From Welwitschia mirabilis (taxonomy: Eukaryota; Gnetophyta; Gnetopsida; Welwitschiales), in the NCBI GenBank assembly GCA_051453625.1, contig JBOZIK010000001.1:173888598-173938034 (forward strand): a DNA stretch of 49,437 bases. The letters are read 5' to 3'. The notes below the pieces were generated by a model that was given only the letters and a program-made list of their open reading frames with translations, was not told the origin of the DNA and made no database searches. A program made the position numbers and the translations under genes. This document shows positions 9,521 to 19,400 of the stretch, one piece after another; within the stretch, counting starts at the first letter, position 1; each line of letters opens with the position of its first letter.

Positions 9521-10871
9521 TAATAGTTTACAAGAACATCGTTTTATAAATGTATTAAAAACACTTGAATGATTGTCATTTTCACATAAGAAACTATAGA
9601 ATTTATGGGCTTATGAATTACACATCCAATATAATCACTAAATATTGCCTTTTTTTTGTTGTCATTGAATTGTCTAATGCTTAGCGAATTGTGTTATAGC
9701 TTTGGATGTAATAAATATTCTTCATATCTCTATCAACCATCTTTGTACAAAATGTGATAGTTCCCTTTTTTTGGTGAACATCATTGAACTTAGAGGGGAG
9801 TGTGAATGAGGTATACCAAAGTTAAATTTGGTCAAAAGCAAATTAAAACTAAATAATAAATACCTTAGAAGATTAATGTAGTTCCCTAATCTAAGTATGT
9901 TCACATAGAAAGGATAGCTTCCTCTCATATGTTTGGATTTTCTTATCCAGCAAACATAGTGGTTTTGGAGCATCAACAACCTTACATATAATATGAAATG
10001 ATTCTCTCAAGACAACACTCTCTTCACCTCAAGGATATTCAACAAGATAATAACAAAAGTATGATTACAAGCACTAACACAATTTGACATGATCCTCTCA
10101 AGGTAGTGCTCTCTTCCCCTCATAAATATCTAATAAGACAAAACAAAATGTTCTCACAAGTACTCATAGAAACATGCCTATTCAAGGGTTGTCTTATGAT
10201 ATGGAATCCCTAGATTTAATAATAAGGAATGGACTATAATGAGAGTATTTAAAAATCTAATGGTTCAATAATTTAAATCTAACAAACAATGACAACAAAT
10301 GAAAATAATAAGCCTAAAACAAAGTGTCCTTGATCAAGAGCTTGAGTTATTTCTTGTGGTTATCACTTATGAGTGTCAAAGATCATATTCATGCAACATT
10401 ATAGGAGTCAATGATCAAATGATGTAGTCACTTGATAGTCCCCTAGAAAATATAGCTTGAAACCTTTGTGAATAGAATCAATCATGTGTGTGTTTATGCA
10501 TGCATAAGATCTATCTGTGTTATGAATTTATATGTTTTTAATGTCTTTTAGTTGTTTAACCTAGAGAAAATGTTTGAAACTTGTAACCACCATACAACAA
10601 ATAGAAACAGTTGAGCATTGAGCATGAAATGACTATTTTATTTTCCACAAACTTTTGGGATAGATATCTTTAGGATGATAGATGTCTTCTATTAGTTAGA
10701 CATCTTTAACACAAGAGTTTTCTTTAGTTAAACTACCTAAATTTTTATAAAATTTAAACTAAAGTTCCCTAACCCTTAGCAATTATGAATCCAATATATA
10801 AAAGATGATTGCTTTTATAGGATGTAGTTAATTTACCAAATTTAAAATAAAGTTCCCCTAACTTCTTTTTG
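9521..10871. other. AT-rich spacer between Copia-B and Copia-C
   Basis: No recognisable protein. The frame at 9722-9979 (minus) is not similar to anything I know. The stretch contains an imperfect ~91-base tandem duplication at 9998-10171. If Copia-C inserted into the decayed gene seen at 15577-16311, the continuation of that gene should lie here on the minus strand, but I could not recognise it. Confidence 0.4.
9998..10171. repeat. Imperfect tandem duplication, ~91-base unit
   Basis: The unit beginning ATGATTCTCTCAAG at 9998 recurs as ATGATCCTCTCAAGG at 10089. Shared blocks include CTCTCTTC followed by CCTCA and 'AAGTA'. The copies are old, with many substitutions and small indels. Confidence 0.6.
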
Positions 10872-11133
10872 TATTAGAAACAGTAAATCTATCTCTTAAG
10901 ATATTCTATTTGTTGTGGTTTATTATAGTTTCTAGTTTCTTACTAGTGAACGTTACATAGTTTCTTGCTAGTGAATATTAAATAGTTGAGTTTTTAAAGC
11001 TAAGTTTATTACTTTCCCCTATGATCATTGTACAACCTATTTAATATGCACTACTCCAAATTAATAAAACAATCAATTTACAAAAATCAGTTTCCTTTTA
11101 CTTTGTTTCTTCATTTAGCAAAATTCTCCAATA
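10872..11133 (+). repeat. Copia-C 5' LTR
   Basis: About 262 bases, aligned with 15280-15576. Shared blocks include 'TTCTAGTTTCTT', 'GTTACATAGTTTCTTGCTAG' in slightly changed form, and the end TTTAGCAAAATTCTCCAATA. It lacks ~35 bases that the 3' LTR has near its start. Confidence 0.87.
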
Positions 11134-11135
11134 AA

Positions 11136-11150
11136 ACTAGTATCAGAGCC
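11136..11150 (+). promoter_or_regulatory. Copia-C primer binding site (tRNA-iMet), mutated
   Basis: ACTAGTATCAGAGCC, two to three bases after the LTR end. It matches the usual TGGTATCAGAGCC except that the first G after T has become A. Confidence 0.8.
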
Positions 11151-11199
11151 AGGTTCCTTCTAAACTAGGAATTATTCCAAGTCTACTTCATGCTCTAGA

Positions 11200-12300
11200 A
11201 TGGCTACACAACACTAGTGTTAATGTTTCTCAGCTGCAAATTCCTCTATTTAAAGGAGACTCATATGAATTTTGGAGCATCAAAATGAAAACCTTGTTTA
11301 AGTCTTGAGATCTTTGGAACTATGTTGAAATAGGTTATGAAGAGAATAAAGATGATGAGACTCGCAACAAAGAGCATCAGAAGTAATATGAAAAAGCACT
11401 TTTTTTTCATTTATCAAGTAGTGGATGAGTCAATTTTTTCAAGGATAAGAGTAGCTACCATAGCCAAGCAAGTGTGGACTACTCTCAAAACTGAATATCA
11501 AGTTTTCTCCAAGGTAATTATTATTAAATTATAGTTACTCAAATGATATTTTAAAACTTCCTCCATAAAAAGTAATGAATCTGTACAAGAATTTTTGGTA
11601 AGAGTTTCATCAATTATAGGACAAATGAGATCTTATGGAGATGAAGTAGCAGATGCAACAGTGGTTGCTAAAGTCCTAAGGAGCTTGCTATCCAAGTTCG
11701 ATCATGTACTAACTGTAATCAAAGAATCCAAGGACCTATTTAATTTCTCGTTTAACGAAATGATAGGTTCACTCTAAGCTCACGAGGCAAGAATCAACAA
11801 CTAAAATGTAAAGAAGGAAGAAAGGGAATTTCAAATTAAAAGGGGACCTAAGTTTTTAAATCGGTATACAAGAGGAAGAGGTCAAGGAGGCTTCCAAGGA
11901 AAAGGACATGGTTGGTTCAATTTAGTGCAGTGTTCTTATTGTAAGAAATATAAACATACATATGACATTTTCTGGTCCAAACCTGAAGAATCTAAGTATG
12001 TCGAAGAAGATAAATAAGACTATTTGTTCATGACATATGCATGTAATGAGGCTGAGGAGGCTTTTGATAAAAAGAACGTGGTTGTTTCAGTTCAATGCAG
12101 TGTTCTTATTATAAGAAATATGGACATACATATAACATTTGCTAGTCTAAACCTAAAGAAGCTAAGTATGTCAAAAAAGATAAAGAAGACTACTTGTTCA
12201 TGACATATGGAAGTAGTGAGGACACTGCTAATGACGTTTGTTACATTTATACTAGGTTCTCTTACCATATGATAGGTGACAAACCAAAATTTAAAGACCT
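11200..12300 (+). pseudogene. Copia-C gag
   Basis: Structural polyprotein that forms the virus-like particle. A start ATG (MATQH) is at 11200. The capsid-like N-terminus reads 'LFKGDSYEFWSIKMKTLFKS' near 11250, followed by 'DLWNYVE', the standard plant Copia gag opening. A CCHC-like zinc knuckle 'CSYCKKYKHTYDIFW' is at 11931, already missing its last Cys. It recurs in a second, more decayed form at 12101 because of a 170-base tandem duplication. Frames shift several times and stops interrupt the sequence. Confidence 0.82.
11887..12226 (+). repeat. 170-base tandem duplication of the gag zinc-knuckle region
   Basis: Unit 1 (11887-12056) and unit 2 (12057-12226) both begin GAGGCTT and both contain TGTTCTTATT at the same offset (11931 and 12101). 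Each ends in the frame reading LFMTY. The 170-base period is not a multiple of three, so the duplication puts the second knuckle out of frame. No N-gap is nearby, so this looks like a real feature of the element. Confidence 0.85.
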
Positions 12301-12309
12301 AGACAAAAT

Positions 12310-13440
12310 AGCAAAGTCTCAGGTTTGACTCGGCGATGACAAACAACTTTAAATTGAAGGGAGAGGAACTATTTTAATCACTATAGGTAATCGAAAAAAA
12401 ACTCGTCAAAGATGTTCATTTTTCTCCTTGATTGGCATATAATCTATTAGGCATAGGATAGTTGATTAAATATGGTTATTTAGTCTTATTTAATGATGAT
12501 AAATGTATGGTAAAGAACAAGTCTATGGATGAGGTTCTTGCTTGTTCTCATATGTCTGCAAACATAATGTTTCCGCTTGATTTTTCTTATACAGAGATAG
12601 CCTTAGTGAGCAAAGTCATGAAGAATAATAAAATTTGGCATCATCGATATAGCCACTTAAACATGAACGACTTGCACTTACTGAAAAAAAATAAGATGAT
12701 TAGCGATCTACCTACCATTGTGTCACTAAACAAAGCATGCGAAGGTTGTGTACTTGGAAATTATACTAAGAATACCTTTCCCATGGAAAAATTAAGATGA
12801 GATATAGAGGTATTGGAATTAATTTGTGCTTATTTATATGGCCCCATGAGAACTGAATCTCTTACAGGAAGAAAATACTTCTTGTTATTAACTAATGATT
12901 TCAATAGAATGAGCTGGACCTACTTCTTACAACTCAAGTCTAAAACATTTAATTATTTCAAAAAATTCAAAGCACATATGTAGAGGCAAAGTGGAAAAAA
13001 TTTAAAGGTGCTTCACAAAGATCAAGGGGATGAGTTCCTTTTGGCAAAATTTGTCTCTTTTTATGATGAACAAGGGATAAAAAGGGAGCTTACAGTACCT
13101 TATACACTTGAGAAAAATGATGTGGCAGAGCAAAAGAACCAAATGGTTATAGAGATGATTCATTCCATGTTGAAACAGAAAGGGTTACCAAATTTATTCT
13201 GGGTGGAAGGTGCAGCTATGGTAGTATATTTACTTAATATTTCACTGATAAAAGCTATGTGGGATCAGACACCCTATGAAGCATGGTATGGTAATAATCC
13301 CTTGGTGAGTCACTTATGTATTTATGGTTGTATTTGTTATGCTTTTAATAAAACTGGAAAACATAAGTTATAGGAGAAATCATAGAAGTACATTTTCATT
13401 GGTTATTATAATCAATTAAACCCTTATAAGCTCTATGATC
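12310..13440 (+). pseudogene. Copia-C protease end and integrase
   Basis: The protease is barely readable near 12320-12450. From 12462 a clear frame gives 'LIKYGYLVLFNDDKCMV', the usual block before the integrase. The HHCC zinc domain follows with 'IWHHRYSHLNM' near 12645 and 'CEGCVLGNY' near 12750. In the integrase core the first catalytic Asp, expected in a 'HSDL' context, has become Tyr (AYLYGPM near 12830). The second Asp (HKDQGDEF near 13020) and the Glu (NDVAEQKNQ near 13118) are kept. The C-terminal block 'YIFIGYYNQLNPYKLYDP' is near 13390. Stops occur at 12798 and in the 13370-13385 stretch. Confidence 0.88.
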
Positions 13441-14640
13441 CTGTGGATGATAAAATTACATTGAGTAGGAATGTGGTATTTGATAAACAAAATTGCTGGA
13501 AATGGGGAAAAGATGTGGGGAAGAAAGCTATGCAAGTTGAGCAAGCTGAGTTGAATGAACCACAAGAAATAATAGAATAATATGATGCAACAACTTCTTT
13601 TAGCTCACAAAATACAAAACCAGTCAAGCCAAATTCAGCATCGAGTTTGGCATCATCATCTTGAGAGTTTACTCCAATTAAATACAAGTCTCTCAAGTAT
13701 GATATATATGCTTCTTCTCCACTTGTTTGGTTTCCTATTAAGCCCATTTGTGTAGAAGAAGCAATGGAGAAGTATAAATGGCAAAGTACAATGGATGAAA
13801 AGCTAATGGCCATTGAAAAGAATCGCACTTGGGAACTTGCTAAACTGTTCAAAGAAAAATAAGCTATTAGATTAAAATAGATTTTTAAGACTAAACTCTT
13901 GATTGATGCTAGTATTCAGAAACACAAAGCTAGATTGGTTGTGAAATAATATGCATAGAAACAGGGGATAGATTTAGATGAGATATTTACACCAGTTGCT
14001 TGTTTTAAAACCATTAGAATGATATTAGTTCTTATTGCACAAAAATGATGGAAGGTGTATCAATTTGAGGTGAAGTACGCTTTTTTAAATGGGGATGTAT
14101 AGGAAGAAGTTTATGCATGTCAACCTCCTAGCTTCAAAAGATCAGAATAACGTAGCAAAGTATTTTGTTTCAAGAAAGCCCTTTATGGTTTGAAGTGAGT
14201 TCCACAGTCATGGTACAGCAAGATAGATCATTTCTTTTACAAAAATGGTTTTGAGAGAAGCATGCATGAACCTACACTCTATCTAAAGAAGCAAGGTATA
14301 GGTGATATTATTATTATAAGTCTTTACATGAATGATATGATTTACACTATTTTATCTTTGGAAATTATGTCAAAGTTTAGAAAGTCCATGAAAAGCATGT
14401 TTGACATGACTGATCTTTGGGAGTTACACTATTTTCTAGGCTTAGAGATTGTTCAAACAGAAGCTAAAATTTTCATGTCACAATCAAAGAATGTTGAGGA
14501 GACTATGGAAAAATTTAACATGACTAGTTGTAAACTAGCCATCACTCCTATGAATATCAATAACATTTTGAGCCCAGATGATGATACAAGGATGGCTGAT
14601 GCAAGCTTATATAGAAGCTTAATTAGGATACTTATTTAGT
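13441..14640 (+). pseudogene. Copia-C linker and reverse transcriptase
   Basis: The linker (about 13440-13740) is Ser/Gln-rich. RT starts at 'WQSTMDEKLMAIEKNRTWEL' near 13780. It continues with 'HKARLVVK' near 13922, 'KQGIDLDEIFTPVACFKTIR' near 13960 and FEVKYAFLNGDV near 14065. The block 'KKALYGLK' is near 14175, and the catalytic box is LYMNDMIYT near 14325. The expected YVDD is therefore YMND, with the first Asp replaced by Asn. The C-terminal block 'DASLYRSLIRILI' ends at a stop at 14637. TAG stops at 13956 and 14100 both stand where Gln (CAG) is expected. Confidence 0.9.
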
Positions 14641-15262
14641 TGATACACTCATGACCTAATGTGAGCTTTGCAGTTGTAGTATTATCACAGTTCATGCACA
14701 AACCAACTAAACATCATTTTGAGGCTGTCAGAAAGATACTACGCTACCTAGCAGGTACTAAGGATCATGGTATCTAGTTTTGTGAGATAGAATACTTTAG
14801 CCTTAAAGGCTTCAGTGATAGTGATTGGATAGATTTGTTATAAGATAGAAGGAGTACTTCTAGGACCTGCTTTATGGTTAGGTCAGTTGCAATTTCTAGA
14901 ATCTCAAAGAAATAGGCTATGATGGTATTATCCTATACAGAGGCTGAATATGGTGCTGTAACATATTTAGCATGCCAAGCAGTGTGGCTGTGAAGATTAT
15001 TAAGTAATCTTGGGTAAGAGCAAAGTAATACAACTAAGCTATTCTATGATAGTAAATCTGTAGTATTGCTTGTAAAGAATCCTATGTTTTATAGCCAAAT
15101 GAAGCATATTGAAATCAAGCACCACTTCATCAGAAAGCTACTGGTTAAAGGTGAAGTCATGTTATAAAGTTATAAACTAAAGAGCAAGTTGCAGATATCA
15201 TGACCAAGAGCCTACCACAGTCGAAGCATGAGGAGTTTTGTGTAAAGCTTGGAGTCTGCAAG
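14641..15262 (+). pseudogene. Copia-C RNase H
   Basis: Removes the RNA strand during reverse transcription. Visible blocks are NVSFAVVVLSQFM near 14660, 'AVRKILRYLAGTKDHGI' near 14728, 'GFSDSDWIDLL' near 14810, 'SYTEAEYGAVTYLACQAVWL' near 14935 and 'HIEIKHHFIRKLL' near 15107. The Copia-type RNase H order is complete. Stops include TAG at 14913, where SKKQ is expected. Confidence 0.88.
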
Positions 15263-15265
15263 TTC

Positions 15266-15279
15266 AAATGAAGGGGAAG
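15266..15279 (+). promoter_or_regulatory. Copia-C polypurine tract
   Basis: AAATGAAGGGGAAG immediately before the 3' LTR; the expected plus-strand primer. Confidence 0.82.
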
Positions 15280-15576
15280 TATTAGAAGTTTTAATTAATT
15301 CAAAATTTTTTTTCATTCAAAACAATAAATCTCTTGAGATATTCTAGTTGTTGTGGTTTGTTATGATTTCTAGTTTCTTGCTAGTGAACATTACATAGTT
15401 TCTTGCTAGTAAACATTAGATAGTTAAGTCTTTTTAGCTAAGTTAGTTACTTTCTCCTCAAGTTATGCTCATTGTATAGCCTATTTAATAGGCACTGCTC
15501 TAGGTTAATGAAACAATTGATTCATAAAATCAAGTTCCCTTTCATTTTATTTCTCCATTTAGCAAAATTTTCCAAC
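15280..15576 (+). repeat. Copia-C 3' LTR
   Basis: 297 bases, from TATTAGAAG to TTTTCCAACA, homologous to 10872-11133. The CA end is intact here, whereas the 5' LTR ends in AATA. Confidence 0.87.
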
Positions 15577-16311
15577 ATTTAAAACCTTAGCAACAAACTT
15601 GGGAATATCCTAAGAAATCAAAGGCATATTAATTACATGCCTGTGAAAACAAAGTATCTGTAATGATTTATGCAGACAAAGAAAAAAAATCTAGAGAGTA
15701 TGAGAAAGAGGAATACCCTATCCTGATTGTCAACTACTTGACTCTTTATCCAATACTAGCCTCACTTTAAAAATGTCTGGTCAGTGAGATCTAGAATCAT
15801 ATTCATGGTATATAAATAAAAATCCATAAAACATATTTAGACATCTTAGCTAAAAACAAGAGACAGGAAAGATTATGATAGGGTAGGAAAAGAGTGAGAG
15901 AAAAAGGACTACAAATTCTAAAAAGAGGAAATAGATCCAAAGAATGCTAACAAACTTAAGATAAGAGAGGAAAAAATCAAAAAATCATACCTTTTCAGAC
16001 TCTAGAAACTTAATAATATGATCAATGTCATTTTGTCCCAAACTGTGAAGAAGACGAATAAGTTCCTTAAAGCAAGACTCACCTCCATTATCAATTGAAG
16101 GGGCTCTAGTAGATGGACTTGGTTGATTACTAGACGGAGTTACTTTATCATTTTCATTACATGCAGATAGCTAATTATTGAGTGACGTTACTTTATCATT
16201 TTCATTTCTTGTGGTTGACTGATTATCAAGTAACATTGCTTTAGCATTTTCATTTTCATTTTCAGAAGAAGTAGAAGCTCTACTCCAATAATAGCAGCAC
16301 CACTTATCCAT
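15577..16311 (-). pseudogene. Decayed plant gene, first exon and start of second exon, cut by Copia-C
   Basis: Unidentified minus-strand gene fragment. Exon 1 runs from ATG at 16311 (an upstream in-frame ATG at 16410 is possible) to 15991, where a donor reads AAG|GTATG. It encodes MDKWCCYYWSRAS, then a polar stretch with ENENDKVT-type repeats, then a helical segment including ELIRLLHSLGQNDIDHIIKF. One in-frame TAG (16171-16173) stands where CAG would give Gln; without it the frame is open throughout. A putative acceptor (TTTCTTAG) at 15610 opens a second exon in the same phase, DIPKFVAKVLN, which runs straight into the Copia-C LTR edge at 15576. No family recognised. The exon model is inference from splice-like signals and frame continuity. 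Confidence 0.45.
16139..16252 (-). repeat. Imperfect ~50-base tandem repeat inside the decayed exon
   Basis: The block GTTACTTTATCATTTTCATT occurs at about 16139 and 16189, with a decayed third copy near 16235. The period is about 50 bases. On the minus strand each copy encodes a variant of ENDKVT with Asn/Gln-rich linkers. Confidence 0.75.
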
Positions 16312-16332
16312 GACAAGAAATAGTGGGTAGCT

Positions 16333-16395
16333 GGGAGGAGGAAGAAGAAGAAAGTGAATAGTTGGGAGGAAGAAGAAGAAGAAGAAGAAAGATTG
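16333..16395. repeat. GAA/GGA microsatellite
   Basis: Two runs of (GAA)n/(GGA)n on the plus strand. On the minus strand this is a CTT-rich tract just upstream of the exon-1 ATG, as in many plant 5' UTRs. The long Ser or Phe runs it encodes are not evidence of protein. Confidence 0.85.
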
Positions 16396-18784
16396 AAGGA
16401 TAATCCACATTGAAAACCCTGAGTTTTTAGTCCTTTAAATTGGATGGAAAGAGGAATCCCATGTGAATGCATGCTATTTTCTTATCTACCTATCATTCAT
16501 TTCATTAATTAAATAGGAAGTATTTTATCTTAAAAGATAAGAATCTTCTTTTACCTTCTTTTTATAAAATGTTATTACATTATCTTTAAAGAGATAACTT
16601 AACAGTAGTGCTCTAGTACCTTTGTAGTTATGTGTCCAATTCTCAAAAAGTAGTCTTTTAATATTTTTGAAAAAAATTATTATGTCAAATAAGTTCCCAC
16701 TATTTTTGTCACTTTCAATTAGGAAAATAAATGCCATTATAATCTTCAACTTACTTTAAGATCATGTGAAGCTTATTTACCAATAGAAATAGAAAAATCT
16801 TTCCTATCATAAGGCTTTTTCATCACTATTTGGTCCATTGTAGGAATATACTTTGTTAAAGTTTAAAAGATATCCTTCAATGTAATCATAGTCATTAAAA
16901 TAATTTAAAAGGAATTCAAGAACAGTTTATTACCATTCTAAAAGATTTAAATAAAATTGTTATTTTAATTAAGAATTTTTTATGGTTTATCTAATGTTAA
17001 AGGGATGGTATTCTCACTAAGAGAACATTCATCCTCCATTTAGGAGGTTGTGGATTTGAAGATTTGGATGGCCTAATTGTCATACAATGAGCCCAAGCAT
17101 AATTAAATGACTTATGTAGGTGAATATGGTGGTTGTACTCCTAAGGGGAAGAAATGGACCTTTTTTTAATCTTCTAAGAAAGTTGTCATATTTTATTATT
17201 TTGTAATTAACTAATTTATTAATTTAATTGAATATTATTTAAAGAAAAAATAATTCCATGTTTGATCATATCACAATATATTTAGTATTTTTGTTACAAT
17301 CATATTTGCTTGTAATACCATAATCAATAATACAAGAATGCAAGAGCTTTTCATGATCCAGATTTAAGAAATTATAAAAATTATTTGTAAAATTAGTGTA
17401 GGGCTTACATAGCATATCTTATCAACGTTGAATGTAATTACTTCAAATTCAATAAAAATTAAATGTTAAAGTAAAAGGATTTAATTCTTCAAAATGCCTT
17501 CATTGGTTACTCAAAATTTCATTAAACATCCATGTATATTTAAAGACTTATCCATGTATTCATATCTAAGATCTAATTTTTTTAGCACTTCATAAATATT
17601 TGGATTTTTGAATCTAATGTCTGTTGACACTCTTAGCATTGTAAACCAAATATATGATACCTAATTTTTCACTTATGTAATTATTCAAGAGTAATACAGC
17701 TACAATTACAAAATTTAAATCTAGATCCTATGTATTCCAAAAGTATTCTTCAAATATCATTTCTATTGTATCCTTTTTTAAGGATGGGTTGTACTTCATT
17801 TTTCGCTAAACCTTATAAGAATTCTTTAAGTTAGCATATTTTCATTTCATGAAATAATTCATATTCTAAATCTTTAATAGATGCTCAAAATGTTCTTTGT
17901 TATTTTTAATAATTCATTAATCTATGTTATTAATGCAAAAAATTCACATTTGATGCCATTAAAAATTTGAAATTAATAATTTATTTCAAGAAAAAATTAT
18001 CTCCTAGGAAAAAAGAATTTCAAGAAAGGTAGTCCTCATGATAAACCTAAAATTTTTGAATATAAGAGATGGAAATGTTTCTTCTGAATGAATAATCAAC
18101 TTTAACTCAAATGTCATAATACGAAATAAAAATTTATTTCCTTTTTTAAAGAAAATATAAAAGCAAATTTAAATTTACATAAGATCATTTTTATGTTGAG
18201 GAATATTTGTAGGAAAATAAGAAAGATATGTTACTTACCAAAGATAATGAAGATTTAATATTTATAGAACTATAAATAGAAAAAATCTAAAGATCCAAAT
18301 AAATCATAAATGCATAATCCAAAAACCTAGATATAGCTAATGATTTAATTTATTTAGAGAAAATGGCTCCTAGTAAATTTTTCATATTGATTTATCCTTC
18401 TTTTAATGTTCCATTGTCTCCTACTAAGCATTATTGACAATTCAATATAAGATCTTCAAGAAAAACAAAAAGTAAGAAATGACCATTAACTTCTTCCTAA
18501 AGAACTAATATGCAAAGATACAGCTATGGGGAAAACTACAAGAAGAAAAATATCTTACTATCATTAAGTAAGAGGGGGGTGGGGGAAGGAAATTAACATC
18601 AAACATGAAGGAAACCATCTCCCATGTAGTAATGAAAATACTTACATACAACTTAAGGGGTTGTAATAATCTTTTAAGGATTGACACACATAAAATATAA
18701 CATCAAAAGGATAATTCTTTTTTAAACAATTTCTAGCTTCAACTAGTAATAAAGTTCTTCATAATCACATCTTTCAATGTTATT
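16396..18784. other. Unclassified AT-rich DNA
   Basis: No supported gene. The part next to 16400 may be promoter of the decayed gene. Around 17010-17160 the base composition is more balanced and looks like old transposon sequence. Near 18085 a plus-strand frame reads WKCFF with a later Cys, loosely like a broken zinc knuckle, but the spacing is wrong. A G-run (GGGGGGTGGGGGAAGG) lies at 18572-18587. I see no LTR, TIR or target-site structure. Confidence 0.4.
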
Positions 18785-19400
18785 TTCTTGTTTGGTTTTT
18801 TCAAAATCAATTCGTAAATTAGTTGATATTTTATTGATTTAGCTTCCTATTGGGGTGGAATAGAGCTTTGGAATAATTAATTTAGTAATGACTTTTTGTT
18901 CCATAAGGAAACTATTTCAGTCATTTTAATCACTATCTATTATCCATCAATTATGAAGGAAATGAGAGATTTCTCAAATTTCATATATCAAAATATTTTA
19001 AGATTTTTTAATCATATTTTGATTTATGATGATTTTGACGTAGTACTTCATGAATGAGACAAAGGAAATGGAAATTTTCAGTTTAAGAAATACAAAAATT
19101 ACAAAATAGTAATTGATGATTATGTTTTGAGAAAACTTTAAATAAAATTTTTTGCTTATATTTGCAATAGTATACTATTTGGTTCAAATTTCATTCTTGA
19201 AAAGTCGGAGAAATTTATTGTGGATGCTTCTTGGATTTTACCTTTTTTAAACTTTTGGATTGCAAATATTACTCATATTGATTTACAACATTCGTTAATT
19301 ATCCTTCAAACTTATAACCATAAAAATGAACTTATAGATTTTACTTCACTTTCTTTATTTGAGAGAAAACAATTTAAGAATGATTGAGGATTAAAGAGGA
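18785..19400 (+). other. Degenerate coding-like stretch, unidentified
   Basis: A plus-strand frame stays largely open with few stops, giving for example IVIDDYVLRKL near 19110, 'NSILFGSNFILEKSEKFIV' near 19170 and 'LIDFTSLSLFERKQF' near 19330. Staying open this long in such AT-rich DNA suggests an old protein gene, probably from a mobile element. I cannot match it to reverse transcriptase, integrase, coat or any host family. Confidence 0.25.

Larger units (their letters stand above)
10872..15576 (+). mobile_element. Copia-C: degenerate Ty1/Copia LTR retrotransposon with both LTRs
   Basis: Complete in outline: 5' LTR 10872-11133, primer site 11136-11150, gag, protease, integrase, reverse transcriptase, RNase H, purine tract 15266-15279, 3' LTR 15280-15576. 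All domains are recognisable in the right order on the plus strand, but every one has stops or frame changes. Many of the stops are TAG where CAG is expected. The LTR starts read TATTAG, presumably a mutated TGTTAG. The LTRs are clearly diverged, so the insertion is old. No clean 5-bp target duplication: TTTTG at 10867-10871 against TTTAA at 15577-15581. Confidence 0.93.

Noticed and set aside
13433-13852. 139-residue open frame on the minus strand
   Set aside because: It lies antisense to the clearly readable Copia-C integrase end, linker and RT start. Shadow frame.
16171-16472. Phe/Ser-rich small proteins on the minus strand
   Set aside because: The runs are translations of the GAA/CTT microsatellite; only the part from the ATG at 16311 has normal composition.
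18000-19400. Possible endogenous pararetrovirus remnant (Cys-rich motif near 18085 followed by an open stretch)
   Set aside because: The Cys/His spacing is wrong and no reverse transcriptase, protease or movement-protein motif can be read.
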